This document shows, one piece after another, positions 6,379 through 14,973 of a stretch of 23,568 nucleotides of DNA. Under the pieces are notes generated by a model. It ran no database searches. It was given only the letters and a program-made list of their open reading frames with translations, and was not told the DNA's origin. Position 1 is the first letter of the stretch; each line of letters begins with the position of its first letter. The stretch comes from an uncultured Eubacteriales bacterium (GTDB lineage: Bacteria > Bacillota > Clostridia > Oscillospirales > Oscillospiraceae): the NCBI GenBank assembly GCA_900546075.1, contig URBH01000038.1, positions 1 through 23,568 of the forward strand, read 5' to 3'. Position numbers and translations under genes: made by a program.

Positions 6379-8712
6379 ATGAACAACAACTGTCTGAACA
6401 TCCTGAAATGGACGGAGGCACAGCTCAAGTACACCTACGACGTTTCTTTGCAGGAGGCCACCCCTCAGGAGCTGCACGAAGCGCTGGGTCAGGCTGTTAT
6501 GATGGCCATTTCCGACGATTGGAGCCATTCCAAGAAGACCCGTATGCCCAATCGCAAGGCCTACTACATCTCCGCCGAGTACCTGATCGGCCGTCTGGTG
6601 TATTCCAACCTGTTCAACCTGGGCATTCTGGACGAGATGAAGGAACTGTTTGCCGAGCACGGGGTCGACCTGGCGATTCTCGAGGACATCGAGGACGACG
6701 CGCTGGGCAACGGCGGCCTTGGCCGTCTGGCGGCCTGCTTCCTGGACAGCGCCGCTTCCACGGACATTCCCCTGTCCGGCTACGGCCTGCGCTACAAGTT
6801 CGGCCTGTTCAAGCAGAGCTTTGACGCCGACGGCAGCCAGGTGGAGAATGCCGACGACTGGACGAAGTTCGGCGATCCCTGGTCCTTCCGCCGCTATAAC
6901 CACACCGTGAAGGTCAAATTCCCCGATCATACCGTTCTGGCCGTTCCCTATGACGTTCCCGTCATCGGCTATGGCACCGAGAACGTGGGCACGCTGCGCC
7001 TGTGGCAGTGCGAGGCCGAGGAGGAGCTGGACTTCAACGCCTTCAACAATCAGGACTACCTGCGGGCTTTGGAAGCCAAGAACAAGGCCGAGGACATCAC
7101 CCGGGTCCTGTACCCCAACGACTCCACCTGGGAGGGCAAGCGCCTGCGCATCAAGCAGCAGTATGTGCTGTCCTCTGCGTCCCTGCAGGATATGCTGCGC
7201 ACCTTCAAAATTGCCCATGGCGATGATCTGAGCCGCTTTGCCGAGTTCTACGCGGTGCAGCTCAACGACACCCATCCCGCCATGTCCATCCCCGAGCTGA
7301 TCCGTCTGCTGATGGCGGAGGGCATGCCCTTTGACGATGCCTTCAACGTCGCCCAGAAGACCTTCTCCTACACCAACCACACCGTCATGGGCGAAGCGCT
7401 GGAAAAGTGGCCGCTGGATCTGATGCGCAGCGTGGTTCCCGAGATCGTGGACATCATCTGCCGCATTGACCAGAAGCTCAAGTGGGAGCATCCGGGTCTG
7501 TTCATCGTGAAGGACAACACCGCCCACATGGCGAACCTGTCCATTTACGTCGGCTCCTATATCAACGGCGTGGCGGAGATCCACACCCAGATTCTGAAGG
7601 ACGACTGCTTCAAGGACTGGTACTACGCCTTCCCCGAGCGGTTCCAGAATAAGACCAACGGCATCACCCCCCGCCGCTGGCTGGGTCTGTGCAACCCCGA
7701 GCTGACCGCCATGCTGCGGGAAAAGGTGGGCGGCGACTTCCTGAAAAACCTCGACCTCATCGGCGAGCTGAAAAATCAGATCTACGACGAGACCATCGTG
7801 GAATTCAACGATATCAAGCACCTGAAGAAGGAGCAGCTGTGCGCCGTCATCGCCAAGCACGAGGGCGTGACGCTGAACCCCGACTTCATCTTCGACGTGC
7901 AGGTCAAGCGTCTGCACGAGTACAAGCGCCAGCTGATGAACATTCTGTCCATCGTGGACATCTACTTCCGGCTGAAGGAAGGCCGCCTGCCGGACTTCCA
8001 TCCCACGGTTTACCTCTTCGGCGCCAAGTCCGCCCCCGGCTACGCCCGGGCAAAGGCCATCATCCGCTATATCAACCGGGTCGCGAAGCTGATCAACAGC
8101 GACCCCGCCGTGGCGGATAAGCTGAAGGTAGTATTCGTTCAGAACTACAACTGCTCCTACGCCGAGCATATCATCCCCGCCGCCGATATTTCCGAGCAGA
8201 TTTCCCCTGCCGGCACGGAGGCTTCCGGCACCGGCAACATGAAGCTGATGCTCAACGGCGCCGTGACTCTGGGTACGCTGGACGGCGCCAATGTGGAGAT
8301 CGCTCAGGAAGCCGGCCGGGAGAACGAATATATCTTCGGCCACACCGTGGATGAGATCAATGCCGTGAAGCCCACCTACCACGCCAGGGATATTTTCGAC
8401 GCCAACGCCGACCTGCGCCGTGCCATCAATACGTTGGTGGACGGCACCGTCCCCACGGACGACGCCCAGAAGGAGCTGTTCCATTCTCTGCTGGACGGCA
8501 CCGACTGGCATCAGGCCGACCATTACTTCCTGCTGCTGGACTACGCTTCCTACTTTGACACCAAGCTTCAGGCCAACCGGGACTATGCCGACCGCATTGC
8601 CTTCGGCCGCAAGTGCCTGATGAACGTGGCCTCCGCCGCGAAATTCTCCTCCGACCGTACTATCCGTCAGTACGCCGAGGAAATCTGGCACATCAAGCCC
8701 ACCGAGTATTAA
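6379..8712 (+). CDS. glgP: Glycogen/starch/alpha-glucan phosphorylase
   Basis: A 777-residue, full-length family 35 glycosyltransferase that cleaves terminal alpha-1,4 glucose units of glycogen or maltodextrin with inorganic phosphate, giving glucose 1-phosphate. Visible landmarks are YYISAEYLIGR (about 55-65), GNGGLGRLAACFLDS (about 111-125), QLNDTHPAMSIPELIRLL (about 295-312), NGITPRRWL (about 429-437), KRLHEYKRQLMN (about 512-523) and the PLP site EASGTGNMKLMLNG with the Schiff-base Lys622. GGAGAG at 6368-6373 supports the ATG at 6379. The gene stands alone, with no other glycogen genes in the window and a terminator directly downstream. The long leader with two promoters and operator-like sites suggests control by more than one signal. 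Confidence 0.97.
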   Translation: MNNNCLNILKWTEAQLKYTYDVSLQEATPQELHEALGQAVMMAISDDWSHSKKTRMPNRKAYYISAEYLIGRLVYSNLFNLGILDEMKELFAEHGVDLAILEDIEDDALGNGGLGRLAACFLDSAASTDIPLSGYGLRYKFGLFKQSFDADGSQVENADDWTKFGDPWSFRRYNHTVKVKFPDHTVLAVPYDVPVIGYGTENVGTLRLWQCEAEEELDFNAFNNQDYLRALEAKNKAEDITRVLYPNDSTWEGKRLRIKQQYVLSSASLQDMLRTFKIAHGDDLSRFAEFYAVQLNDTHPAMSIPELIRLLMAEGMPFDDAFNVAQKTFSYTNHTVMGEALEKWPLDLMRSVVPEIVDIICRIDQKLKWEHPGLFIVKDNTAHMANLSIYVGSYINGVAEIHTQILKDDCFKDWYYAFPERFQNKTNGITPRRWLGLCNPELTAMLREKVGGDFLKNLDLIGELKNQIYDETIVEFNDIKHLKKEQLCAVIAKHEGVTLNPDFIFDVQVKRLHEYKRQLMNILSIVDIYFRLKEGRLPDFHPTVYLFGAKSAPGYARAKAIIRYINRVAKLINSDPAVADKLKVVFVQNYNCSYAEHIIPAADISEQISPAGTEASGTGNMKLMLNGAVTLGTLDGANVEIAQEAGRENEYIFGHTVDEINAVKPTYHARDIFDANADLRRAINTLVDGTVPTDDAQKELFHSLLDGTDWHQADHYFLLLDYASYFDTKLQANRDYADRIAFGRKCLMNVASAAKFSSDRTIRQYAEEIWHIKPTEY

Positions 8713-8720
8713 ACCCCAAA

Positions 8721-8760
8721 ACACGCCCGATTCTGCAAAGAGTCGGGCGTGTTTGTGTAT
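8721..8760 (+). terminator. Terminator of glgP
   Basis: A 14-bp stem with one G-U pair (8721-8734 with 8739-8752) capped by a GCAA tetraloop. The tail TTGTGT is only moderately U-rich, but the stem is very stable and starts eight bases after the stop. Confidence 0.8.
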
Positions 8761-8777
8761 CCGAAAATGTCAGAACC

Positions 8778-8806
8778 TTGCGCTGGGCGGCGAATTGTGG
8801 TATAGT
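8778..8806 (+). promoter_or_regulatory. Promoter of the beta-CASP nuclease gene
   Basis: TTGCGC (8778-8783), a 17-base spacer and TATAGT (8801-8806), about 52 bases before the predicted start of the gene's translation minus a short leader. Confidence 0.65.
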
Positions 8807-8865
8807 ATGGTCAAAGAACCCCACCGGTTTTTCCGGGGCGTCACGTCAATCTTGGAGGTGCAGAC

Positions 8866-10473
8866 ATGAAAGTTCAATTCATCGGTGCGACCCATGAAGT
8901 CACCGGCAGCTGTACGCTGCTGGAGGTAAGCGGCCGGTACTATCTGGTGGACTGCGGCATGGAGCAGGGGGAGGACATTTTCCAGAACGTCCCGCTGCCC
9001 GTTCCGGCGAACGCCATTGAAGCGGTGTTCCTGACCCACGCCCATATCGACCATTCCGGTATGCTCCCCAAGCTGTGCAAGGACGGTTTCCGGGGGCAGA
9101 TCTACGCCACGGAGGCCACCTGCAATCTTTGCCGCATCATGCTCATGGACTCGGCGCACATTCAGGAGTCGGAAGCCCAGTGGCGCACCCGCAAGGCCGA
9201 GCGTGCCGGGGAACGGGCCGTGGAGCCGGTGTACGACACCAACGACGCGGCGGCAGCCCTCCGCCTTCTGCGCCCCTGCCAGTATAACGCCGCCGTCCAG
9301 GCCGCGGAGGGCATCATCATCCGCATGACGGACATCGGCCACCTGCTGGGTTCCGCCGCCATCGAAATGTGGCTGACGGAGGGAAAGCAGACCCGGAAGA
9401 TCGTGTTCAGCGGCGACGTGGGCAATGTCAATCAGCCTTTGCTCCGGAATCCCCAGCCGGTGGCGGAGACGGAATACCTGGTCATCGAGTCCACCTACGG
9501 CGACCGTCTGCACCCCAAAGAGCGGGGCGACGTGGTGGGGGAGCTGGCCGCCTGCATCCAGCGGGCGCTGGATCGGGGCGGCAATCTGGTCATCCCCGCC
9601 TTCGCCGTGGGGCGGACGCAGGAAATGCTCTATGCCATCCGGGAGATCAAGCAGCGGGGGCTGGTGACGGGACACGACCATTTTCCGGTGTACGTGGACT
9701 CTCCCCTGGCCGTGGAGGCGACGGGAATTTTCCTGCAATGCGACCCCGCGGATTTTGACGACGAGACCCGGGCCATTCTGAAACAGGGCGTCAACCCCAT
9801 CTGGTTTGACGGATTGAAGCTGGCCGTTTCCTCCGACGAATCCAAGATTATCAATACCGACCCCCAGCCCAAGGTCATTCTCTCCGCCAGCGGCATGTGC
9901 GAGGCGGGCAGAATCCGCCATCATCTGAAGCACAACCTTTGGCGCAGGGAAAACATCATCCTGTTCGTAGGCTATCAGGCGGAAGGCTCTCTCGGCTGGA
10001 AGCTGGAAAACGGGGCGAAATCCGTAAAGCTCTTCGGCGAGGACATCGCGGTGAACGCGGAGATCGCCATGCTTCACGGCACCTCCGGCCACGCGGACAA
10101 AGAGGGCTTGCTTGCCTGGCTGGCAGGCTTCCGGGAAAAGCCCAAGATGGTGTTTGTGAACCACGGCGACGACAGCAGCTGCAAAGCCTTCTGCGCGACC
10201 CTGAAATCCATGGGCTACCATGCCGACGCCCCCTACAGCGGCACGGAATACGATCTGATCACCGGCAAGCTCACCACCTACACCGAGGGCGTGAAGATCG
10301 ACCGGGCGGCCGTCTTCAAGGGCACCCAGCGGGCGAAGCAAATTTACGAGGACATGGTCGCGGCGGCGGAAGCGCTCCTTGCGCTGGTCAAGACCCGCCG
10401 TGGAAATACCAACAAGGACAACGCCAAGCTCACGGGACAGATTGTCAGCCTGATCGAAAAGTGGAGGAAATAA
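8866..10473 (+). CDS. Metallo-beta-lactamase fold hydrolase with beta-CASP domain (predicted RNA nuclease)
   Basis: A 535-residue protein of the metallo-beta-lactamase/beta-CASP group, whose characterised members (RNase J, CPSF73/Ysh1 types) cut or degrade RNA with two Zn2+ ions. The metal motif is THAHIDHSG (His58, His60, Asp62, His63), followed by GHLLGSAAIE, FSGDVGN and the beta-CASP part with STYGDR, PAFAVGRTQEML, LSASGMCEAGR and HGTSGHADKEGL, ending in FVNHGDDSSC. The short length and lack of RNase J C-terminal domain put it with the YSH1-like exonuclease annotation rather than RNase J itself. The C-terminal 60 residues form an alanine/lysine-rich helical tail. GGAGGTG at 8854-8860 fixes the start. 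It has its own promoter and terminator. The RNA substrate is unknown. Confidence 0.9.
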   Translation: MKVQFIGATHEVTGSCTLLEVSGRYYLVDCGMEQGEDIFQNVPLPVPANAIEAVFLTHAHIDHSGMLPKLCKDGFRGQIYATEATCNLCRIMLMDSAHIQESEAQWRTRKAERAGERAVEPVYDTNDAAAALRLLRPCQYNAAVQAAEGIIIRMTDIGHLLGSAAIEMWLTEGKQTRKIVFSGDVGNVNQPLLRNPQPVAETEYLVIESTYGDRLHPKERGDVVGELAACIQRALDRGGNLVIPAFAVGRTQEMLYAIREIKQRGLVTGHDHFPVYVDSPLAVEATGIFLQCDPADFDDETRAILKQGVNPIWFDGLKLAVSSDESKIINTDPQPKVILSASGMCEAGRIRHHLKHNLWRRENIILFVGYQAEGSLGWKLENGAKSVKLFGEDIAVNAEIAMLHGTSGHADKEGLLAWLAGFREKPKMVFVNHGDDSSCKAFCATLKSMGYHADAPYSGTEYDLITGKLTTYTEGVKIDRAAVFKGTQRAKQIYEDMVAAAEALLALVKTRRGNTNKDNAKLTGQIVSLIEKWRK

Positions 10474-10476
10474 TGC

Positions 10477-10515
10477 AGCGCCCGGCAGGAATCAACTTCC
10501 TGTCGGGCGCTTTTT
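10477..10515 (+). terminator. Terminator of the beta-CASP nuclease gene
   Basis: A 15-bp stem (10477-10491 with 10497-10511, one G-U) with loop TCAAC, running into TTTTT. It lies between two convergent genes but has a T tail only on the + strand. Confidence 0.92.
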
Positions 10516-10520
10516 CGTAC

Positions 10521-12266
10521 TTATTTCAGGCTGTATTTCACGGCATACGTCTTATACTCGTCGTCAAAATTCTCGTTCTCCATCCGGGCGGAGCGGATGG
10601 CCTCGTGGGTGTTCATGTTGTGATGGTGCAGGTCGATGATGCAGCCGGCAATGTTGGAGCAGTGGTCACCCACCCGTTCCAGCGCGGTCAGCAGATCCGA
10701 CCAGACAAACCCGGACTCGATGCTGCAGCTGCCCTGCTGCATCCGCAGAATGTGGTGGATGCGCATTTTTTCCTTCAGATCGTCAATGACCTGCTCCAAA
10801 GGCTCCACCCGGTAGGCCTTTTCCAGATCGTCGTCCCGGAACGCCCGGAAGGTCATGTCCACGATCTCCTCCACAGCCCGCAGCAGAACGGACAGCTCAT
10901 GACGGGCGGCGTCGGAAAGAGACAGATTCTTGCCTTTCAGCTCCTCAGCGGACTCCACCAGATTCAGAGCGTGGTCGCCGATCCGCTCAAAATCGCTGAG
11001 GGCTTTGAGGAGCATGGCGGCTTCGCTGCTGTCGCTTTCGCTGATTTTCAGGGCGCTGAGCTTGACGAGATACGTGCCGAGGATGTCCTCATAATAATCG
11101 GTCTTGCTCTCCCCTTCCCGCACGGCCTGGGCAAGCTCCGGCGTGTAGTTCTGGAGGGCAGCGGCGGCGCTCCGCAGGGTTTCGGCGGCCACGTCCGCCA
11201 TTTCATTGGTGACCACACGGCACCGCTCCAGGGCGATGGAGGGGGTGGCCAGCAGACGCTCGTCCAGTTCGCAGACCGCCTCCGGCTGTTTCCCGTCGGG
11301 GACGATTCTGCACACCAGCTTTTCCAGCAGCCCGGCGGCGGGCAGCATCAGGGTGGTGCAGATGACGTTGAACACCGTGTGGCAGATGGCGATGCCCAGA
11401 TAGGAAGCGCTTTCTCCCAGAATGGCCGGGGAGAACAGGGCGTCCGCCAGCACAAAGAGGGTCAGGCACACAGCGGTGCCGATGATGTTGAACATCAAAT
11501 GCACCACCGCAGCCCGCCGGGCGTTCTTGGTGGTACCCACGCTGGACAGCAGCGCGGTGACGCAGGTGCCGATGTTCTGACCCATAATGATGGGGATGGC
11601 GGCGGCATAGGTCACGGAGCCGGTGGAGGACAGCGCCTGCAAAATGCCCACGGAGGCCGACGAGGACTGGATGATTCCGGTGAGCACCGCGCCCACAAGA
11701 ACGCCCAGAATGGGGTTCGTGAACATCAGGAACATCTTCTGAAATTCCGGCACGTTTTTGAGACCGCTGACCGCGCCGGACATGGTCTCCATGCCGAACA
11801 TCAATGTGGCAAAGCCCAGGAGAATCATGCCGGTGTCCTTTTTCCTGCCGTCCTTCATGAACATGTAGTACACAATGCCCACCAGCGCAAGAATGGGGGT
11901 AAAAGAGCTGGGCTTCAGCAGCCGGACGAAGACGTTCCCGCTTTCAATGCCGCTGAGGCTCAGAATCCAGGCGGTGACGGTGGTGCCAACGTTCGCGCCC
12001 ATAATGACGTTGATGGCCTGTCCCAGGGTCAGCAGCCCGGAATTGACGAAGCCCACCACCATAACCGTGGTGGCGGAGGAGGACTGAATGACGCCCGTGA
12101 CGGCCAGACCCGTCAGGAAGCCCAGCATCCGGTTGGTGGTGAGCTTCCCCAGAAGCACCCGCAATGAGGAACCCGCCCGCCGTTCCAGCGCGTCTCCCAT
12201 CAGGTTCATGCCGAACAGAAACAGGCACAGCCCGCCGATCATGGTCAGAACGTTGAAAATATCCAT
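10521..12266 (-). CDS. Na+/phosphate cotransporter with C-terminal PhoU-like domain
   Basis: A 581-residue Na/Pi cotransporter (NptA/PNaS type) that couples sodium entry to phosphate movement across the membrane. The two inverted transport repeats each carry the QSSSA signature (residues 61-65 and 200-204), followed by GANVGTTVTA and GQNIGTCVTA. From about residue 330 the protein is a soluble all-helical region with SDFERIGDHALNL and TALERVGDHCSNI, the paired metal-binding motifs of PhoU domains. The frame stays open to an ATG at 12302, but the extra 12 residues are encoded by the end of a palindromic repeat, so the ATG at 12266 (AGAGG upstream) is chosen. A Pho-box-like site lies some 240 bases upstream, and the PhoR and PhoB genes are the next ones upstream on the same strand. 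Confidence 0.92.
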   Translation of the reverse strand: MDIFNVLTMIGGLCLFLFGMNLMGDALERRAGSSLRVLLGKLTTNRMLGFLTGLAVTGVIQSSSATTVMVVGFVNSGLLTLGQAINVIMGANVGTTVTAWILSLSGIESGNVFVRLLKPSSFTPILALVGIVYYMFMKDGRKKDTGMILLGFATLMFGMETMSGAVSGLKNVPEFQKMFLMFTNPILGVLVGAVLTGIIQSSSASVGILQALSSTGSVTYAAAIPIIMGQNIGTCVTALLSSVGTTKNARRAAVVHLMFNIIGTAVCLTLFVLADALFSPAILGESASYLGIAICHTVFNVICTTLMLPAAGLLEKLVCRIVPDGKQPEAVCELDERLLATPSIALERCRVVTNEMADVAAETLRSAAAALQNYTPELAQAVREGESKTDYYEDILGTYLVKLSALKISESDSSEAAMLLKALSDFERIGDHALNLVESAEELKGKNLSLSDAARHELSVLLRAVEEIVDMTFRAFRDDDLEKAYRVEPLEQVIDDLKEKMRIHHILRMQQGSCSIESGFVWSDLLTALERVGDHCSNIAGCIIDLHHHNMNTHEAIRSARMENENFDDEYKTYAVKYSLK

Positions 12267-12285
12267 AGAATCCAGCCTCTCGTTT

Positions 12286-12450
12286 GGGGAAACTCCGAAC
12301 AAATCGCCTTCGGCTGAGCAGCGGATCTTTTTTCCCGGCCGTGCGGTTTAGAAAGTGGGAAATACACAAAGTATTCCTCCACTTTCCAAACCTTCGTCCG
12401 AGAAAAAATCTCTCGCTGCCAGCTCTCGTCGATTTGTTCAGAGCTTCCCC
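12286..12450. repeat. Palindromic MITE-like intergenic repeat, copy 2
   Basis: About 165 bp, related to 4531-4723 in inverted orientation. Its ends are GGGGAAACTCCGAACAAATCG-like (12286-12306) and, read from the other strand, GGGAAGCTCTGAACAAATCG (12449-12430). The central hairpin arms are GAAAGTGG / CCACTTTC where copy 1 has AAAAGTGG / CCACTTTT, a compensatory base-pair change. The outer GCGCCCCACC arms of copy 1 are missing. It ends 20 bases before the cotransporter start codon, inside its leader. Confidence 0.85.
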
Positions 12451-12464
12451 TTTTTGATACTTCA

Positions 12465-12520
12465 ATTTTATCAGCGCAAGGTCAAATCCGTTATCAGAAA
12501 AATGTAAAATCTACGTAAAT
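12465..12520 (-). promoter_or_regulatory. Pho-box-like direct repeat and promoter region of the Na/Pi cotransporter
   Basis: On the - strand TTTACGTAGATTTTACA (12519-12503) is two TTTAC(A/G) hexamers 11 bases apart. This fits the TTHACA-N5 repeats bound by Firmicute PhoP, and it is 16/17 identical to the site upstream of phoB. A possible -10, TAAAAT, is at 12470-12465. There is no good -35, which is usual for Pho-activated promoters. Confidence 0.6.
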
Positions 12521-12530
12521 CCGGCAGAAA

Positions 12531-12555
12531 ATATGGGAGGGGCAGCGCCCCTCCC
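12531..12555 (-). terminator. Probable terminator of phoB-phoR
   Basis: Read on the - strand, an 8-bp GC-rich stem GGGAGGGG / CCCCTCCC (arms 12548-12555 and 12535-12542) with a five-base loop is followed by ATATTTTC. It begins eight bases after the phoR stop. The T tract is interrupted, so efficiency may be moderate. Confidence 0.65.
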
Positions 12556-12562
12556 GGTCGTT

Positions 12563-14227
12563 CTACTTTTTTTCCATAGGAAACCGCACCGTGACGATCG
12601 TCCCCTTGCCGACGGTGCTGTCCAGCTCGATGGCCGCGCCCAGGATCAGCGCCGCGTGCTTGACGATGGACAGCCCCAGGCCGGTGCCGCCGATCTCTTT
12701 GGAGTGGCTCTTGTCCACCCGGTAAAACCGCTCGAACACCCGCTCCTGATGCTCAGGGCTGATGCCGATGCCGGTGTCCGTCACCGTGAGAACAGCCTGA
12801 TTTTTTTCCTGCCCGAGCCGCACAATGACCAGCCCGCCGTCTTTATTGTACTTGACGGCGTTGTCCATGAGGTTGAATACAATTCCCGAAACCAGCTGAG
12901 GAATCCCCTGAATCACGGTTTTCGTCCCTTCCAGCCGGATGCTGACGTTTTTCAGCTCCGCCGGGGCGGTCAGCTCCTGCATGGCAACCTTCGCCGTTTC
13001 GTACAGGTCGATGGGCGCCCACTGCATGTCCGCCGCGCCCTCGTCCAGCCGGGACAGGCGCAGGGTGTCCTCCACCAGATCGATCATGCGCTGCGCCTCG
13101 CTGTAGATTTTCTCCCCAAAGTGCCGGGTGTCCTCCGGGGGAACCAGCCCGTCCTTCATCAGCTCGGCGTAGCCGGAAATGGCATGGAGCGGGGTTTTCA
13201 GCTCATGGGAGACGTTGGCGGTGAATTCCCGGCGGAGGGCTTCCGCCTTCTGCTTCTGGGTCACGTCAAACAGCAGCAGCACCACGCCGGAAACCGCCCC
13301 GTCGGATTTGACCGGGCTGGCGGCGGCGAGATATTCTCCGCCGGTCAGAGCCACGTTTTCCTCCGCCTTTTCCCCGGTGAGGGCTTTTTCCACCAGGGCG
13401 GAAATGGCCGGGTTCCGATTGGCAACGCCAAAGTCTGCCCCTAAGCAGTTGGGGGTGATTTCCAGCAGCCGCGTGGCGGCGGGGTTGATGCTCAGCACCG
13501 TGCCGCTGCTGTTCATCAGCACCAGACCCTCGCTTAAGGAGCGGGTGACGGCGTTGAATTCCTTCTGCTTCTGCCGCAGCTCCTGAGACTGCGCCCGGAG
13601 CTGAACCTGCTGGGAGTCCAGCCGCCGCAGAAGGGGCTGAATTTCGACGTATTCCCGGTTGGACAGGGGGTCGTCCAGATTCAGCTCGTTCAGCGGCGCC
13701 ACAATGTTTTTCGTCAGCTGCCCGGCAAGCAACGCCGACAGGGCGACGGCAATGCCAATCACCAGAAGGATCGGCTTCACCACCCCCAGCACCAGATGGG
13801 GCACCGTGTTCTGTGCCGCGGAAAGCCTGAGCACCGTGCCGTCGCTTAACCGCTGCGCCGTATAGATATACCGCTCCATCAGCGTGTCGGAATAGCGGAA
13901 GCTGGTGCCGGAGCCGGTGGCCAGCGCGGCCTTGACCTCCTCCCGCTCCAGATGATTCTCCATCTCGCCGGAGTCGGAACGGCTGTCATAAAGCACCATG
14001 CCGTCGGCGGCAATCCAGGTGACCCGGCGGCCGGAGGTGTCCAGACCGTCAAAATAGAAGACCCCTTCCCTTTCCAGGGCGTGGGCGACCAGCGCCGTTT
14101 GCAGCCGCAGCTGCTCTGCCTGAACGTCGGAAAAGTAGGTATACAGCGCCCCCAGAATCAGTGCCGGCGTGGCCAGCAGCACCGCCAGGGACGCCAGAAA
14201 AATCGAGCGAAAAACCCGCTTCGTCAT
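12563..14227 (-). CDS. phoR: PhoR-type sensor histidine kinase
   Basis: A 554-residue membrane histidine kinase, most like PhoR, the phosphate-starvation sensor that phosphorylates PhoB/PhoP. The order is TM1 (about 8-30), an extracytoplasmic sensor region of about 115 residues, TM2 (about 146-169), a linker helix with QQVQLRAQSQELRQKQKEF, a PAS domain (about 225-325, with LSEGLVLMNSSGTVLSINPA-type opening), the phosphoacceptor motif TANVSHELKTPL with His341, and the ATPase domain with NLMDNAVKY, DTGIGIS and GGTGLGLSIV. The start ATG is three bases past the phoB stop, with GGAGG inside the end of phoB, so the pair is translationally linked. The Pho assignment rests on domain layout plus the neighbouring Na/Pi cotransporter and Pho-like sites. 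Confidence 0.88.
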   Translation of the reverse strand: MTKRVFRSIFLASLAVLLATPALILGALYTYFSDVQAEQLRLQTALVAHALEREGVFYFDGLDTSGRRVTWIAADGMVLYDSRSDSGEMENHLEREEVKAALATGSGTSFRYSDTLMERYIYTAQRLSDGTVLRLSAAQNTVPHLVLGVVKPILLVIGIAVALSALLAGQLTKNIVAPLNELNLDDPLSNREYVEIQPLLRRLDSQQVQLRAQSQELRQKQKEFNAVTRSLSEGLVLMNSSGTVLSINPAATRLLEITPNCLGADFGVANRNPAISALVEKALTGEKAEENVALTGGEYLAAASPVKSDGAVSGVVLLLFDVTQKQKAEALRREFTANVSHELKTPLHAISGYAELMKDGLVPPEDTRHFGEKIYSEAQRMIDLVEDTLRLSRLDEGAADMQWAPIDLYETAKVAMQELTAPAELKNVSIRLEGTKTVIQGIPQLVSGIVFNLMDNAVKYNKDGGLVIVRLGQEKNQAVLTVTDTGIGISPEHQERVFERFYRVDKSHSKEIGGTGLGLSIVKHAALILGAAIELDSTVGKGTIVTVRFPMEKK

Positions 14228-14230
14228 GGC

Positions 14231-14899
14231 CTACGCCTCCATCCGGTAGCCAACGCCCCGGACGGTGCGGATGTATTCGCCGCACTGCCCCAGCTTCGTG
14301 CGCAGGGTGCCGATGTGTACGTCCACCGTCCGGGTCTCGCCCACATAGTCCGTGCTCCAGATCCGCTCCAGCAGCTGATCCCGGGTAAAGACCCGGCCGG
14401 GATGCTCCAGAAAGAGCTTTAGCAGCTCAAATTCCTTCAGCGTCAGCTCCACCCGGGTGTCCCCGGCGTAGACCGTATGGGACGCGGAATCCATCCGCAG
14501 GTTGCCCATTTGCAGCAGTCCGGGGGCGGCCGCAGGCGCCGCCCGGCGCAGAACCGCCCGGATGCGGGACACCATCTCCATCATGCCGAAGGGCTTGGCC
14601 AGATAATCGTCCGAGCCTAAGTCCAGCCCCACCACTTTATCGTACTCCGTCCCCCGGGCGGACGCGATGATGACCGGGATGCGGGCGGTGGCGGGATTGC
14701 CCCGGAGGGCTTTGAGAATTTCGATGCCGTCCATCCCGGGCAGCATGATATCCAGCATAATCAGCTGGGGCTGGGCATGACTCAGGGCGTCGAACAGCCC
14801 CACGCTGTCCCGGAAGCCCTCCGCCTCGAAGCCGGACGCCCGCAGGGCATACAGCATCAGCTCCCGGATGCTGTCGTCATCCTCTACGCAGTAAATCAC
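14231..14899 (-). CDS. phoB: PhoB/PhoP-type response regulator (OmpR family)
   Basis: A 222-residue response regulator. The receiver domain (1-115) shows the acidic pocket Glu6-Asp7-Asp8, the phosphorylation site Asp50 in LIMLDIMLPGMDG, a Ser in IIASA and the Lys in LAKPF. After an alanine/proline linker comes the OmpR-type winged helix (about 128-220), with LTLKEFELLKLFLEHPGRV and the C-terminal TVRGVGYRM. The start is GTG at 14899, preceded by a GGGGG tract, and no upstream ATG fits. It is first in the phoB-phoR operon. A Pho-box-like repeat 75 bases upstream suggests autoregulation. The Pho identity is inferred from context and sites. Another OmpR-type system cannot be excluded from the protein alone. 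Confidence 0.88.
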   Translation of the reverse strand: MIYCVEDDDSIRELMLYALRASGFEAEGFRDSVGLFDALSHAQPQLIMLDIMLPGMDGIEILKALRGNPATARIPVIIASARGTEYDKVVGLDLGSDDYLAKPFGMMEMVSRIRAVLRRAAPAAAPGLLQMGNLRMDSASHTVYAGDTRVELTLKEFELLKLFLEHPGRVFTRDQLLERIWSTDYVGETRTVDVHIGTLRTKLGQCGEYIRTVRGVGYRMEA

Positions 14900-14973
14900 T
14901 CGGATTCCCCCAATACTTATTCCATCTCACTGTTGATGGTACGATAAAACCGTAAGAATTACAATAAGCACTT

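Noticed and set aside
6271..8724. An 817-codon - strand frame opposite glgP
   Set aside because: It mirrors the glgP codons on the other strand. GlgP is unmistakable and full length, and the antisense frame has no ribosome site or family features.
9897..12167. A 756-codon + strand frame crossing the nuclease end and the Na/Pi cotransporter
   Set aside because: It runs through a terminator and antisense to a well-identified transporter, and its His/Gly/Arg-rich composition is artefactual.
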